64,000 nt of DNA from Woeseia sp034521225 (GTDB lineage Bacteria; Pseudomonadota; Gammaproteobacteria; Steroidobacterales; Woeseiaceae), in contig JAXHMR010000021.1 of NCBI GenBank assembly GCA_034521225.1, positions 113,135 to 177,134 of the forward strand. Direction: 5' to 3'. The notes below the pieces were generated by a model. That model was not told the origin of the DNA. It did no database searches and saw nothing but the letters and a program-made list of their open reading frames with translations. Positions 19,437 through 28,999 of the stretch are shown here, piece after piece (position 1 is the stretch's first letter; every line of letters begins with the position of its first letter). The translations under genes were made by a program, and so were the position numbers.

Positions 19437-20124
19437 TAGCCACCGGTCGACCAACGAACAGATAACCCCGGCCCCAGATGGTCTGTATGAAACGCGCCGG
19501 TTTGCCGGGATCGCCCAGCTTGTGCCGCAAACGGCTGATCATGATGTCCACGGCCCGTGTCAGTATTGCCGCATCAATGCCGCGTAACTCTGACAGGATC
19601 TCGTCGCGCGACAGTTTTTTGCCGGCATTGCGGGCCAGCGTCAGCAGCAATTCGTATTCCATTGAAGTCAGGTCGATCGCCTGACCGTCGACCGCCACCG
19701 TGCGCGCGCCGCGATCGATTTCTATTCCGTCGAATCGCAATACGCCCTGCTCGTTTGGCCGGGCTTCGACGCGCCGCAGAATCGTCTGGATGCGGGCCAC
19801 CAGTTCACGCGGTTCAAACGGCTTGGGTATATAGTCGTCGGCGCCAAGCTCGAGGCCTGATACCCGGTCGATGACATCGCCGCGTGCGGTCAGCATAATG
19901 ATTGGAATATTGTTCGACTTCCTGACCTCGCGGCAGATATCGAATCCGTCGCGCCCGGGGAGCATGATATCGAGCAACAACAGGTCGTAATCGGTGGCGC
20001 TGAGCTTGCGGAGCCCCTCGTTCGCCTCGCCCGCGCAATCCAGTTTGATCCCGAAGCGGTCGAAATAGCTTTTGAGCAGCCGGGAATGGCGCTCATCATC
20101 GTCAATCAGCAATACGCGTGTCAT
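19429..20124 (-). CDS. OmpR-family response regulator
   Basis: An intact 231-residue regulator with an N-terminal receiver domain and a C-terminal winged helix. The acidic pocket is IDDDERH, the phosphorylation aspartate lies in LLLLDIMLPGRDGFD, and the conserved Thr and Lys lie in IIMLTARGD and DYIPKPF. The DNA-binding half shows LTSMEYELLLTLARNAGKKL, SRDEILSELRG, and the wing ending FIQTIWGRGYLFVG. It is transcribed first, with the histidine kinase overlapping its stop. Targets are unknown, and no matching operator is obvious in its upstream region. Confidence 0.94.
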   Translation of the reverse strand: MTRVLLIDDDERHSRLLKSYFDRFGIKLDCAGEANEGLRKLSATDYDLLLLDIMLPGRDGFDICREVRKSNNIPIIMLTARGDVIDRVSGLELGADDYIPKPFEPRELVARIQTILRRVEARPNEQGVLRFDGIEIDRGARTVAVDGQAIDLTSMEYELLLTLARNAGKKLSRDEILSELRGIDAAILTRAVDIMISRLRHKLGDPGKPARFIQTIWGRGYLFVGRPVANA

Positions 20125-20326
20125 GGCGCAATCATAGCCCCAAGTTGCAGGTCCGGTCGCTGCCGATCATGCCGCAGATACGACCTGAAACAAATGGTTA
20201 CCGACTCGATACCCTGTGATCGCGAGCTTCGGGCAGCATACCCTCCGGCAGCGTCGCCTGCGACCCCGCGCGAGGCGCTGTGACACGACTGACATGCCTC
20301 CCCCCAATCAGGTATGTCTTCTTTTG

Positions 20327-20356
20327 CCCCGATCCGACCGGATCGGGGTTTTTTTT
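20327..20356 (+). terminator. Strong Rho-independent terminator with no annotated gene before it
   Basis: A 10-bp perfect stem (CCCCGATCCG / CGGATCGGGG) is followed directly by eight T residues at 20349-20356. It works only in the plus direction, since the reverse reading has no T run after the hairpin. The nearest annotated upstream gene points the other way. The terminator must therefore end a short plus-strand transcript starting between 20125 and 20300, or act as an attenuator for the dipeptidase gene at 20535. Confidence 0.85.
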
Positions 20357-20465
20357 CGCCTGCATCGGCGATTTTCCGGCAAGCCGCCCGCCGGCGTACG
20401 CCCGGGGCGAACTGCGGCAGGAATTTCCCTATACTCTGGGCTCGTTTGACCGTGTCAGGCGTGTG

Positions 20466-20513
20466 CACGACAGAAGCAGCCCGTTCGGCTTCCATCGTGC
20501 AGACTCCGCACCC
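20466..20513. repeat. Hairpin element, family C, diverged copy
   Basis: The stretch CAGCCCGTTCGGCTTCCATC, then GTGCAGACTCC, resembles the right arm of the better-preserved hairpin at 34330-34384. A weak left arm (GTGCACGACAGAAGC) precedes it. It lies just upstream of the membrane dipeptidase gene. The rest of 20125-20326 holds no coding sequence I can support. Confidence 0.5.
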
Positions 20514-20534
20514 GCACTACCCTGGGGAATCTGT

Positions 20535-21793
20535 ATGACCGCACGTCTTTATTCGCCGCAATTGCCCTATTCAGCCTGAGCCTTGTCGCCTTGCGGCCGG
20601 CCATCCGAGCCTGAGCGACCCTGCTGATGAGCTCGCCGCTGCTCCGCGCCGCCTGTCGATGCCAGCGCACGCGCTGCGGAGCTTGCACAGGCGTTCATCA
20701 TTGCCGATGGCCACGTCGACGTCCCGTACCGCATCGAGGATGAATGGGAGGACGTCTCCGTAGCGACGGACGGCGGTGATTTCGACTATCCGAGAGCTGT
20801 CGCCGGCGGCCTGAACGCACCGTTCATGTCAATCTATACGCCCGCGTCGCTGGAAGCCGAAGGCGGCTCGCGCGAGCTGGCTGAAAAGCTGATCGATATG
20901 GTCAATCGTATAGTGGACGAGTCACCGGACAAATTCGCCATTGCACTGTCGCGGCCGATCGTGCAGGCGCAGTTTGCGCAAGGCCTGATCTCGCTGCCGC
21001 TTGGCATGGAAAACGGCTCGCCAATCGAGGGCGACCTTGACAACGTCCGCTATTTTTATGACCGCGGAATCCGTTACATCACGTTGGCCCACAGCCTTTC
21101 CAATCACCTCTCGGATTCTTCCTACGATGACAACAAGCGCTGGGGCGGCCTCAGTGAGTTTGGCATGGATGTCGTTCGCGAGATGAACCGGCTTGGCATC
21201 ATTGTCGATGTCAGCCATATCTCCGACGAAGCATTCTGGGATGTCATGGAACTGACCGACATTCCCGTTATCGCATCGCATTCGTCTGCACGGCACTTTA
21301 CGCCGGGCTGGGAACGTAACAGGAGCGATGACATGATCAAACGGCTGGCAGAGGAAGATGGTTTGATCATGATCGATTTCGGGTCCGCATTTCGTTTCCC
21401 GAAGAAGCCCGCCAGTACGGCAGCGACCGTGGTGGATGCCTGATGACGCCTGGCTTGAGGAACAGGGTTTCGAAGACTCGGATGAGCGCGAGGAAGAGTT
21501 CCATGACATCTATGCCGAGACGCATGGTCCTTACCCTTACGCCACACTTGAGCAGACACTCGACCATTTCGATCATGTTATTGAGCTGACCGGCAGTGTG
21601 GACCATGTTGGTATTGGTTCGGACTATGACGGTGTTGGTGACACGCTGCCGGTCGGATTGAAAGACGTATCTACCTATCCCAATCTTGTCGAAGGATTCA
21701 TCAAACGTGGCTACAGCGAAGACGCTATTCGCAAGATTCTCGGCGCCAACCTGTTGCGCGTGTGGCGCGAGGTCGAAGCGAAGCCGCGAATGA
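20535..21793 (+). CDS. Membrane dipeptidase (peptidase M19), frameshifted
   Basis: M19 enzymes are zinc dipeptidases that often accept dipeptides with a C-terminal D-amino acid. Visible landmarks are IIADGHVDVPYR (zinc ligands), SLPLGMENGSPIEG, RYITLAHSLSNHLSD, IVDVSHISDEAFWDV, VIASHSSARHF and VGIGSDYDGVG. ATG 20535 follows GGGGAATCTGT. Shifts fall near 20570, 20960 and 21430. The C-terminal piece runs in frame into the next gene. A single indel would instead give a stop at 21793, overlapping the ATG at 21790 (ATGA), which is more plausible than a real fusion because the next protein starts with its own lipoprotein signal. Confidence 0.87.
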
Positions 21794-23484
21794 GTCCGCT
21801 GCAGCGCGTGATGTGGCTTCCCATCGCCCTGCTGGCATTGCTCGTCGGCGGTTGTTCCGCGGAACAGGGTGACGACAGGTCCGCCGCCGATTACGACGTC
21901 ATCATCCGCGGTGGCACGATCTACGATGGCCTGGGCAGTGATCCCTGGGTCGGTGACGTCGCCATCAAGGGCGAATACATAACCGCTCTTGGTGATATCG
22001 GCGATGCAACCGGCGCCGTGGAAGTCGACGCTGCCGGCAAGGCAGTATCACCCGGATTCATCAACATGCTGTCCTGGGCCACCGTTTCCCTTCTCGAGGA
22101 CGGCCGTGCGATGAGCGACATACACCAGGGCGTCACGCTCGAGATCATGGGTGAAGGTATGTCGATGGGTCCCCTGACGCCGGCCATGAAGGATGAACTG
22201 CGTGCCCGCCAGGGTGACATCCAGTACGACGTTGCATGGACAACCCTGGATGAATATCTCGAGCATCTTGTTGCGCGCGGCATCTCACCGAATGTTGCTT
22301 CCTATGTCGGCGCAGCTACCTTGCGCATCCACGAAGTCGGATACGACAATCGCCCGCCGACCGAGGCGGAGCTCGCGCGCATGCAGGAGCTGGTCCGCGA
22401 AGCGATGCAGGATGGCGCACTGGGCGTCGGTTCATCACTGATATACGCACCGGCTAATTTTGCTGATACGGACGAACTCGTTGCTCTCGTAAGCGCGGCC
22501 AGCGAGTTTGACGGCCGCTATATTTCGCACATTCGTTCGGAAGGAAACCAGCTTGAAGAGGGCGTCCAGGAACTGATCAAGATAGCAAGCCTCACCGGCG
22601 CGCCGTCGGAGATCTACCACCTGAAGGCCGCCGGCCGCTCAAACTGGTACAAACTCGACAACGTATTTGCCATGGTCGAAGCCGCGCGTGACGCAGGTCT
22701 GCGTATCAGTGCCGACATGTACACCTACAATGCAGGCGCCACGGGCCTCAATGCAACGATGCCGTTATGGGTCCAGGAAGGCGGCCACAATGCGTGGGTA
22801 GAGCGCTTGCAGAACCCGGAGATCCGCCAGCGTGTCGTCGCCGAAATGCGCGAGGATTCCAATGAGTGGGAAAACTTCTTCGTTCAGGCCGGACCCGATA
22901 ACATTATCCTGCTCGGCTTTCGCAATGAAGCGCTACGTCCGCTGATCGGCAAGACCTTGCAGGAGGTTGCCGACGAACGTAAAGAAGATCCCGCCGAAAC
23001 AGCCATAGATCTCGTCATAGAAGACGATAGCCGGGTCGACGCCGCCTTCATATTGATGTCAGAGCACAACGTCACGCGCAAGGTCGCGAAGCCCTGGGTC
23101 AGTTTCGGTTCCGATGCCGGTGCGCCGGCCGCCGAAGGGGTATTTCTCAATTCCAGCCCGCACCCGCGTGCCTACGGCACGTTTGCCGAGAGTGCTCGGG
23201 AAATACGTCCGTAACGAGCAGGTCGTGTGGTTGCAGGAAGCCATACGGCGCATGACGTCCCTCCCCGCCTCAATACCGGCATTCGGCAACGTGGTGCCCT
23301 GTCAGAAAACTATTTTGCCGATATTGTCGTATTCGATCCCGGCGAGGTCATGGATCACGCAACATTCGATCCGCATCAGTACGCCACCGGCGTCGAGCAC
23401 GTTTTTGTCAATGGCGTGCAGGTCCTGAAAGATGGCGAACACACCGGCGCCACTCCCGGTCAGGTGGTGCGCGGACCGGGCTGA
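21790..23484 (+). CDS. N-acyl-D-amino-acid deacylase (D-aminoacylase) lipoprotein, one frameshift
   Basis: This amidohydrolase-superfamily enzyme releases D-amino acids from their N-acyl forms. It starts with a lipoprotein signal (LLALLVGGC at about 21830). It then has the family opening DYDVIIRGGTIYDGLGSDPW, a catalytic-barrel region (TLEIMGEGMSMGPL, GVGSSLIYAPANFAD, YISHIRSEGNQL, IYHLKAAGRSNW, ISADMYTYNAGATGL) and SDAGAPAAEG. A shift near 23215 moves the last part, ending NYFADIVVFDPGEV and HVFVNGVQVLKDG, into another frame. It probably overlaps the M19 gene by ATGA, so both likely degrade D-amino-acid-containing peptides as one operon. Confidence 0.9.
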
Positions 23485-23548
23485 GCTGGCCCGGGAATTC
23501 GCCCTGAGGGTGGTCAGGCGCGGGGTCTGATGGCGCTTACTTTGGTTC

Positions 23549-23643
23549 CGCACCGGTATCCCCTGCCGGGAGCCCTTTGGAGGAATGGCTCCTTCGGTCC
23601 GCTTTATTTCCACCAAAGGGCTCCCGGCCAGGGGATACCGGTG
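23549..23643. repeat. Inverted-repeat element, family A, copy 2
   Basis: Arms at 23560-23580 and 23613-23634 pair over about 21 bp, with one extra C in the right arm. Outside them CACCGGTATC and GATACCGGTG extend the stem to about 30 bp. The loop (GAATGGCTCCTTCGG and on) is the reverse complement of the loop of copy 1, so this copy is inverted relative to it. It lies 65 bp after the D-aminoacylase stop. Confidence 0.85.
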
Positions 23644-23675
23644 CTCATCAGGAACCGCTACTGAATTCGTCCGGT

Positions 23676-24009
23676 TTACTCGAGGGGTTTGGTCGAAGGC
23701 CAGTCGTCGTCGAACGAAACGGCGTTCGTACGGTATTGAACGTCAGGTACCGCACCAATTGGTAGGATGCCTCAGTTACAGCGACTGGCCGGCTGCCGAC
23801 AGGCGCTCGTTAATTTGCCCGGTGAACAACAGCCAGAAAAACTGCAGGGCAACGACCACCAGAACTACCAGCCGCGATACGCCGTAGAGTACGCAGAAAA
23901 TCACGATGTACAGGAGCCGCATCCAGGTCGATTTCGACTTGATATTTTCCTCGACGTCGCCGTTCCTGTCGTCGTCATCGCTTACATGATCGCGCGGTTC
24001 TTCGTTCAT
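23676..24009 (-). CDS. DUF4389 small membrane protein, frameshifted at the C-terminus
   Basis: The protein has an acidic N-terminal head (DHVSDDDDRNGDVEENIKSK), then the DUF4389 membrane region: STWMRLLYIVIFCVLYGVS, LVVLVVVALQFFWLLFTGQI and NERLSAAGQSL. A stop follows at 23776, but the neighbouring frames continue with SYQLVRYLTFNTV and then PFRFDDDWPSTKPLE before a stop at 23676. That tail is typical of the family, so two single-base errors probably split a normal gene of about 110 residues. The function is unknown. Confidence 0.7.
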
Positions 24010-24145
24010 TGGCTAAACTCCCGAATTTCAATCCTTGGTCAGCAGACTACCGAAAAATGTCGCGATTGCACAAACGCGGACCTCCGTGAGTGCAGCGGAA
24101 GTCGCGATTGGTCTGCAGGAATAACGGCTTGCCGGTCTGCGGCGC

Positions 24146-24427
24146 CTATTGTACCGCGAAGTACCGGTAAACGATGAAGACGGCCACCAGCACGAGCAAG
24201 GTGGTAACGAGCCGGGTATTGATCGGGTTATAGTCCCGCATGACCGTCTGGCGTGGCGGCCGCGGAGCGAGCCGTGCCGTGGCGCGGTCGACAACGACTT
24301 TCGCGTTTGCCAACCCCATGCCGGTCGATTCCCGCAAAAGCTTGATGGCGACGAGTTTGCGTCCCTCTTTTATCGCCTGCGTGACCTCGGGCGGCAGGTC
24401 GTTCTCCGTTATTATGGTTTCCTTCAT
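24146..24427 (-). CDS. Membrane-anchored protein with ribosomal L7/L12 C-terminal-like domain
   Basis: From ATG 24427 the protein has 93 residues. Residues 10-40 (VTQAIKEGRKLVAIKLLRES, then TGMGLANAKVVVDRA) match the helix-turn pattern of the bL12 C-terminal domain (K-AIK-VRE-TGLGL-EAK). A short basic linker follows, then one membrane segment at the C-terminus (LVTTLLVLVAVFIVYRYFAV). In ribosomes that domain recruits translation factors; here its role is unknown. ATG 24466 would add 13 residues with no clear ribosome site. The gene sits alone between DUF4389 and an amidohydrolase gene facing away. Confidence 0.65.
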   Translation of the reverse strand: MKETIITENDLPPEVTQAIKEGRKLVAIKLLRESTGMGLANAKVVVDRATARLAPRPPRQTVMRDYNPINTRLVTTLLVLVAVFIVYRYFAVQ

Positions 24428-24466
24428 TTTGCGGGTGTCACCGACGTGGCAGTAAAAACCGCGCAA

Positions 24467-24751
24467 TATTACAAAAGACAGCCATAGCGGTGCAGGTTCC
24501 AGTTCTCATTTTCCGGTGCAGGCACGAACATCAACAACCAAATACGGCAGCCATCCGGTAAATTGACAGACGTATCAACTGTCATGCAGTCCGGGCTAGA
24601 CCAGCTTGATACTGTCAAGCCCGCAGGCATTTTGGTAGCCTTCCGGCTTCCGTCACCCGCCCGTTCGCGGGCCAGGGCCGTCGCTACAGCACGGCGCTCA
24701 CGGCGTACGTGCCGGTGTCACGGCATTTTTGACAGCTTAATGGAGCTCTAA
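24467..24751. other. Intergenic region with short inverted repeat upstream of amidohydrolase gene
   Basis: No gene is supported here. The stretch holds a promoter-like TTGACA at about 24563 and a small inverted repeat (CTTGATACTGTCAAG). It ends in a good ribosome site (TAATGGAGCTCTAAATG) for the next gene. It probably contains divergent promoters for the L12-like gene and the amidohydrolase operon. Confidence 0.4.
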
Positions 24752-26117
24752 ATGACCAATCGGGTACTGCTCGTCCTCTTGTCTCTGCTGGTGGCCGCCG
24801 GTTGCGGCGAGTCGGAGCCGGAAACGGACACCACCGATCCGTGGGCCAGCCGCTACCAGCCATTGCCGTCAGAGCCGACCTTGCTGCAAGGTGCCACCGT
24901 ATTGACTGGCACCGGCGAACGCCTCGACGGTGCCGATGTGCTGATGAAAGACGGCCGGATCGCCGCTATCGGAAACGGCCTTGACTCCGGAGACGCCGAC
25001 GTCGTGGACGCCCGCGGGTTGTGGCTGACACCGGGCATCATCGACGTTCATTCGCACCTGGGTGTATACCCGAGCCCGGGCGTGGACGCGCATTCCGATG
25101 GCAATGAAATGTCTGCACCCAACACGGCTGAAGTCTGGGCCGAACACAGCGTCTGGCCGCAGGATCCCGGGTTTGTGACAGCGCTGGCCGGTGGTGTGAC
25201 GTCACTGCAAATACTGCCGGGGTCCGCGAACCTGTTCGGCGGCCGTAGCGTTACCGTCAAAAACGTCCCGGGCAAGGCCGTTGCCGATATGAAATTTCCC
25301 GGGGCGCCCTATGGCCTGAAAATGGCCTGCGGCGAGAACCCGAAGCGAGTCTATGGCAGCCGCGGCATGGCGCCGTCAACACGGATGGGCAATGTTGCCG
25401 GATATCGAACAGCCTGGATCGCCGCGGCAGACTATCGCGACAAGCAACAGGCGGCTGAAGACGGTGAAGGCGAAGCGCCGATCCGCGACCTGAAACTCGA
25501 AACGCTGGCCGGCGTGCTCGATGGGGAAATTCTTGTCCACAACCACTGTTACCGGGCCGACGAAATGGCCGTCATGCTGCAGATCGCGAATGAATTCGAC
25601 TACGAGGTTACTGCCTTTCACCATGCGGTTGAAGCCTACAAGATTCCCGAACTGCTGGCCGAAAACAATACCTGTGCTGCTGTCTGGGCGGACTGGTGGG
25701 GATTCAAGATGGAGGCGTACGACGCTATTCGGGAAAACGCCGCGATCGTTGATCACGCCGGTGCCTGCGCGATCATTCACTCCGACGATGAACGGGGAAT
25801 ACAGCGTTTGAACCAGGAAACGGCCAAAGTGATGGGTGCCGCGGCCGGAGCCGGCATCGATATCCCGCCGACGGGCGATACGCTGGATTACCAGCAATGC
25901 GGCAAAATCTCTCGGCATCCTTGAACAGACCGGTACGATCGAAACCGGCAAGATGGCGGATGTGACGTTATGGAGCGGCGATCCGTTCAGTGTCTATACG
26001 ACGGCGGAACGTGTCTATATCGATGGTGCGCTTGCCTACGACCGGCAGAACCCAAAAGCGAATCCGGTTACTGACTTCAGCCTGGGTACATCCGCTGCCC
26101 ACGGGGGTGTGAAATGA
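24752..26117 (+). CDS. Amidohydrolase lipoprotein (imidazolonepropionase-like), one frameshift
   Basis: A lipobox (LLVAAGC, about residue 17) predicts an exported lipoprotein. The amidohydrolase fold shows the opening EPTLLQGATVLTGTGERLDG, the metal motif TPGIIDVHSHLGVYPSPG, further ligand candidates in ILVHNHCYRADE and VTAFHHAVEAYK, and DHAGACAIIHSDDE. After a shift near 25900 the end continues LGILEQTGTIETGKMADVTL with WSGDPFSVYTTAERVYIDG. Substrate is unknown; secreted relatives act on peptide-like amides. Its stop overlaps the next start (ATGA at 26114), so the two amidohydrolase-like proteins are made together. Confidence 0.87.
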
Positions 26118-27415
26118 GCTTGCGTTACCTGATCCTCATCTGCTGCGTGGTGCTGACCGCAGCGGAAGCGCAAACGATCGCCATTACCGGTGCCCGCGTC
26201 CATACCGTTGCGGAAGCCGGCACGATTGACGACGCCACGATCCTGATATCGGACGGACGCATTACTGCGGTGGGCCGCAATGTGGCGGTGCCATCCGAGC
26301 GCACAACGCATCGATGCCGCGGGCCAGAGTGTGACACCCGGACTGTTTACACCAATCGGCCAGATCGGCTTGGTGGAAGTCAGCGCGGTTGCCGGTACTG
26401 TCGATTACATCCAGCGCGGTGAGGCGTTTTCGGCGAGTTTTGATATCGCGGATGCTTTCAATCCGCGCTCGACACTGATTCCCGTCAATCGCATCGAAGG
26501 CATTACCCATGCGGCCATTGCACCCGGTGCGGCGGCGCCGGACGAGTTGGGGCAAACCAGCAGCGTCATATCCGGCCTCGGTGCCATCGTCCATCTTGGC
26601 GAGACGGATCCCGTGGTGCAGCGTGCGGCAATGCTCGTCGTTTCCCTTGGCGAGAGCGGTGGCGAAGTAGCGGGCGGATCGCGGGCAGCCGCGCTCCTGA
26701 CTTTCCGGGCAGCGCTTGAAGATGCCCTGGATTACGCTGGCCACAAGGCTGAATATCAAAGCCGGGACAGGCGCGACTATTCGCTCAGCATGGCAGACTT
26801 GGAGGCCCTGCAGCCTGTTATCGAAGGTACTATGCCGGTACTCGCGCATGTCGATCGTGCCAGCGACATTCGCCATGTGCTGGCGCTGGCCGACGAGTTC
26901 AGGCTGCGCCTGATTATCTCAGGCGGTGCTGAAGCCTGGATGGTGGCCGACGAACTGGCGGCGGCCGATGTCGGCGTCATTATCGCCGCTACCGGCAACC
27001 TGCCCGACAACTTCGACTCGCTGAACGCCCGGCTCGATGCAGCCGCGCTGCTCGAAGAAGCCGGCGTTGCCGTGGCGTTCAGCAGGCCGATCGCAATGCC
27101 TCGGACCACAACGCCCGCAACATCACGCAGGTGGCCGGCATCGCGGTAGCAAATGGAATGACGTGGGAAAGTGCCCTGCGAGCCATTACATTGACGCCAG
27201 CGGAACTGTACGGAGTAGCAGACCGAATTGGCAGTATCGAAGCCGGCAAGGTCGCCAACCTCGTCATCTGGAACGACGACCCGTTCGAATTGCGGAGCTA
27301 TCCTGAGGCCGTCTACATCAAGGGCAAGGCCGTGCCGATGCAAAGCCGGCAAACACTGCTCCGCGACCGCTACCTGGACAGTTCAGACACCCTGCGTCCG
27401 GTGTATCGGCGATAG
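26114..27415 (+). CDS. Amidohydrolase-like protein lacking the N-terminal HxH metal motif, frameshifted
   Basis: A signal peptide (YLILICCVVLTAAEA) is followed by the amidohydrolase opening TIAITGARVHTVAEAGTIDD. Where the catalytic family has PGxxDxHxH, this protein reads SVTPGLFTPIGQIGLVEVSA, with no histidine pair. Later parts are clearly homologous: GTMPVLAHVDRASDI, GVAVANGMTWESALRAIT and GSIEAGKVANLVIWNDDPFE. Shifts occur near 26310 and 27095. It is coupled by ATGA to the apparently catalytic paralogue upstream, so it may be a non-catalytic partner subunit. This is inference; loss of activity is not shown. Confidence 0.83.
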
Positions 27416-27607
27416 GCCGGATTATTCATGAACGGTTTGGTGCGGTGGTTTGGCGGAGGCGCACCCCGGGGAGGGCTTTTCAGGGACGCTGTGAATACGT
27501 CCCTGTACGCTCTGTGCCGGACGTCCGAAGTCCGGCACAGCCCTGAAAAGCCCTCCCCGGGGCACACCTCCGCCCCGATCAATGTGCCGTTCATGAATAA
27601 TCCGGCC
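27415..27607. repeat. 193-bp cruciform element, family B, complete copy
   Basis: Perfect 21-bp terminal inverted repeats (27415-27435 and 27587-27607; each includes ATTATTCATGAACGG or its complement) enclose a nested structure. An 8-bp stem (GGCGGAGG at 27452, CCTCCGCC at 27567) is followed by a perfect 22-bp stem (27464-27485 with 27541-27562). Inside are two hairpins: an 8-bp stem at 27481-27505 and a perfect 11-bp stem at 27512-27540. The element follows the amidohydrolase gene directly. It looks like a MITE or an extended REP; it encodes no protein. Confidence 0.85.
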
Positions 27608-27650
27608 GCGTGCCAATAGAGATTACAAAGTGTCGGCCACCACTGAGGAG

Positions 27651-27732
27651 CACCGGTACCCCCTGCCGGGAGCCCTTTGATGGAAATAAAGCGGACCGAA
27701 GGGAGCCATTCCTTCAAAGGGCTCCCGGCAGG
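27651..27732. repeat. Inverted-repeat element, family A, copy 3
   Basis: Arms starting CCCCTGCCGGGAGCC (27659-27680) and ending GGGCTCCCGGCAGG (27714-27732) enclose the loop TGGAAATAAAGCGGACCG and on, in the same orientation as copy 1. It lies between two convergent genes, the amidohydrolase and the PLP enzyme. Confidence 0.8.
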
Positions 27733-27760
27733 TGCGTGTCGTCGGCGGGCGCGGTCCATT

Positions 27761-27832
27761 GCGTGAAGAGCAAGTGGACCGAAGGGAGGCGATTTTCCTC
27801 CAAAGGCGTCCCGGCAGGGGATACCGGTGCGG
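27761..27832. repeat. Inverted-repeat element, family A, damaged copy 4
   Basis: The loop (GTGGACCGAAGGGAGG) and right arm (CCAAAGGCGTCCCGGCAGGGG, written here with its GATACCGG extension shortened) are recognisable, but the left arm has been replaced. It stands in tandem with copy 3. The remaining DNA of 27416-27851 is all repeat-derived and holds no gene. Confidence 0.65.
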
Positions 27833-27851
27833 CCGGATATCCGGCTGGCTA

Positions 27852-28999
27852 TCAGCCCAACGCCTGCTCGAGATCGGCAATAAGGTCTCCCACATCCCTC
27901 TATGCCGACCGAAATCCTGAGCAGGTCCGCAGGAATCGGACTGTCGGGACCTTCGATCGAGTGACGATGCTCGATCAGGCTTTCCACGCCGCCAAGCGAT
28001 GTGGCTCGTATAAGTACCTTGCCAGCGCCTGGCAACACGCAGTGCCGCGTCGGCACCGCCTTTAATGCGCAGAGACAGCATGCCGCCAAAGCCACCGTGC
28101 ATCTGTCGTGCCGCGATGTGAGCCGGGATGGCCGTGCAAGCCAGGGTACAACACCGCTTCGACTTTTGGGTGACCATCGAAATGCCCGGCAATAGCCTGC
28201 GCGGACTGGCTGGCTCGTTGCACGCGCAGGAACAACGTAGCGCATGCGCCGTTGCAGCAACCATGCCTCGAAACTGCCGGCAATGGCACCACCCTCTGCA
28301 CGTATCGCACGAATTTTCTGCCACAGCGCATCGTCCTGCGCCGTTACCAGCGCCCCGCGCGACGACGTCGCCGTGTCCGTTCAGATATTTGGTGGCTGAA
28401 TGCATGACCAGGTCAGCACCGAGTTCCAGAGGACGGCACAGCGCCGGCGTTGCGACCGTCGAGTCGACGACGAGTTTTGCATCGATACTGCGGGCGACGT
28501 CGGCCGCGGCGGCGATATCGATGACGTCCCAGGTCGGATTGCACGGCGTCTCGATCCAGATCAGCCGCGTAGTGCCTTTCCTTACGCTGTTTTGCAGCGC
28601 GGCTGGCTCACTTGCATCAAACAGGTCCAGGTCGATGCCCCACTGCTTGCAAAACGTCTGTAGCCACTTGCGCAGTCCCCAGTACATTACCCGGGGTGCG
28701 ACGATGTGATCTCCTGGACGCAGCGTCTGCACGACGGCCATTGCGGCGGCCATGCCCGAACTGAATAACAAGGCATCAGCGCCGCCTTCGAGGCGGGACA
28801 GCATGCGTTCGGCCGGGAGAAAGACCGGATTGTCGTCACGCGCATAGCTGTGCGCGTCGGCGACGAGCCGATACTGGCTGTCACGCGCAAATGTCGTGGA
28901 CGGCTGTATGGGCGGTATAACCCCGCCGGTCACCGGGTCGATATAGTGCAGACCCTGTGCGATCGACGTCTCGATGCCGGGTTCGTCCGCATTGCTCAT
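27852..28999 (-). CDS. Cys/Met-metabolism PLP enzyme (cystathionine beta-lyase-like), frameshifted
   Basis: This PLP enzyme belongs to the cystathionine gamma-synthase/beta-lyase family; relatives cleave or build cystathionine. The N-terminal part shows IETSIAQGLHYIDPVTGGVI and PPIQPSTTFARDS. The cofactor region reads LFSSGMAAAMAVVQTL, WIETPCNPTWDV, VVDSTVATPAL and the Schiff-base lysine in MHSATKYLNGHGDV. From about 28370 onward the frame changes several times; recognisable parts include ATSLGGVESLIEH and the end GDLIADLEQALG (stop at 27852). ATG 28999 overlaps the DUF2235 gene stop (ATGA). Which reaction it performs is not decided by sequence alone. Confidence 0.85.

Noticed and set aside
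20150..20356. 6S RNA or a known riboswitch before the orphan terminator
   Set aside because: I compared from memory the conserved cores of 6S RNA and the common riboswitches and found no convincing match.
20121..20495. Minus-strand 124-codon frame with a CxxCH haem motif (CQSCH)
   Set aside because: It crosses the strong plus-strand terminator, has no signal peptide or family similarity, and one CxxCH is easily met by chance in GC-rich DNA.
21436..23214. Natural fusion of M19 dipeptidase and D-aminoacylase
   Set aside because: A lipoprotein signal sits at the junction, which would make no sense inside a fusion, and a one-base correction gives an ATGA overlap.
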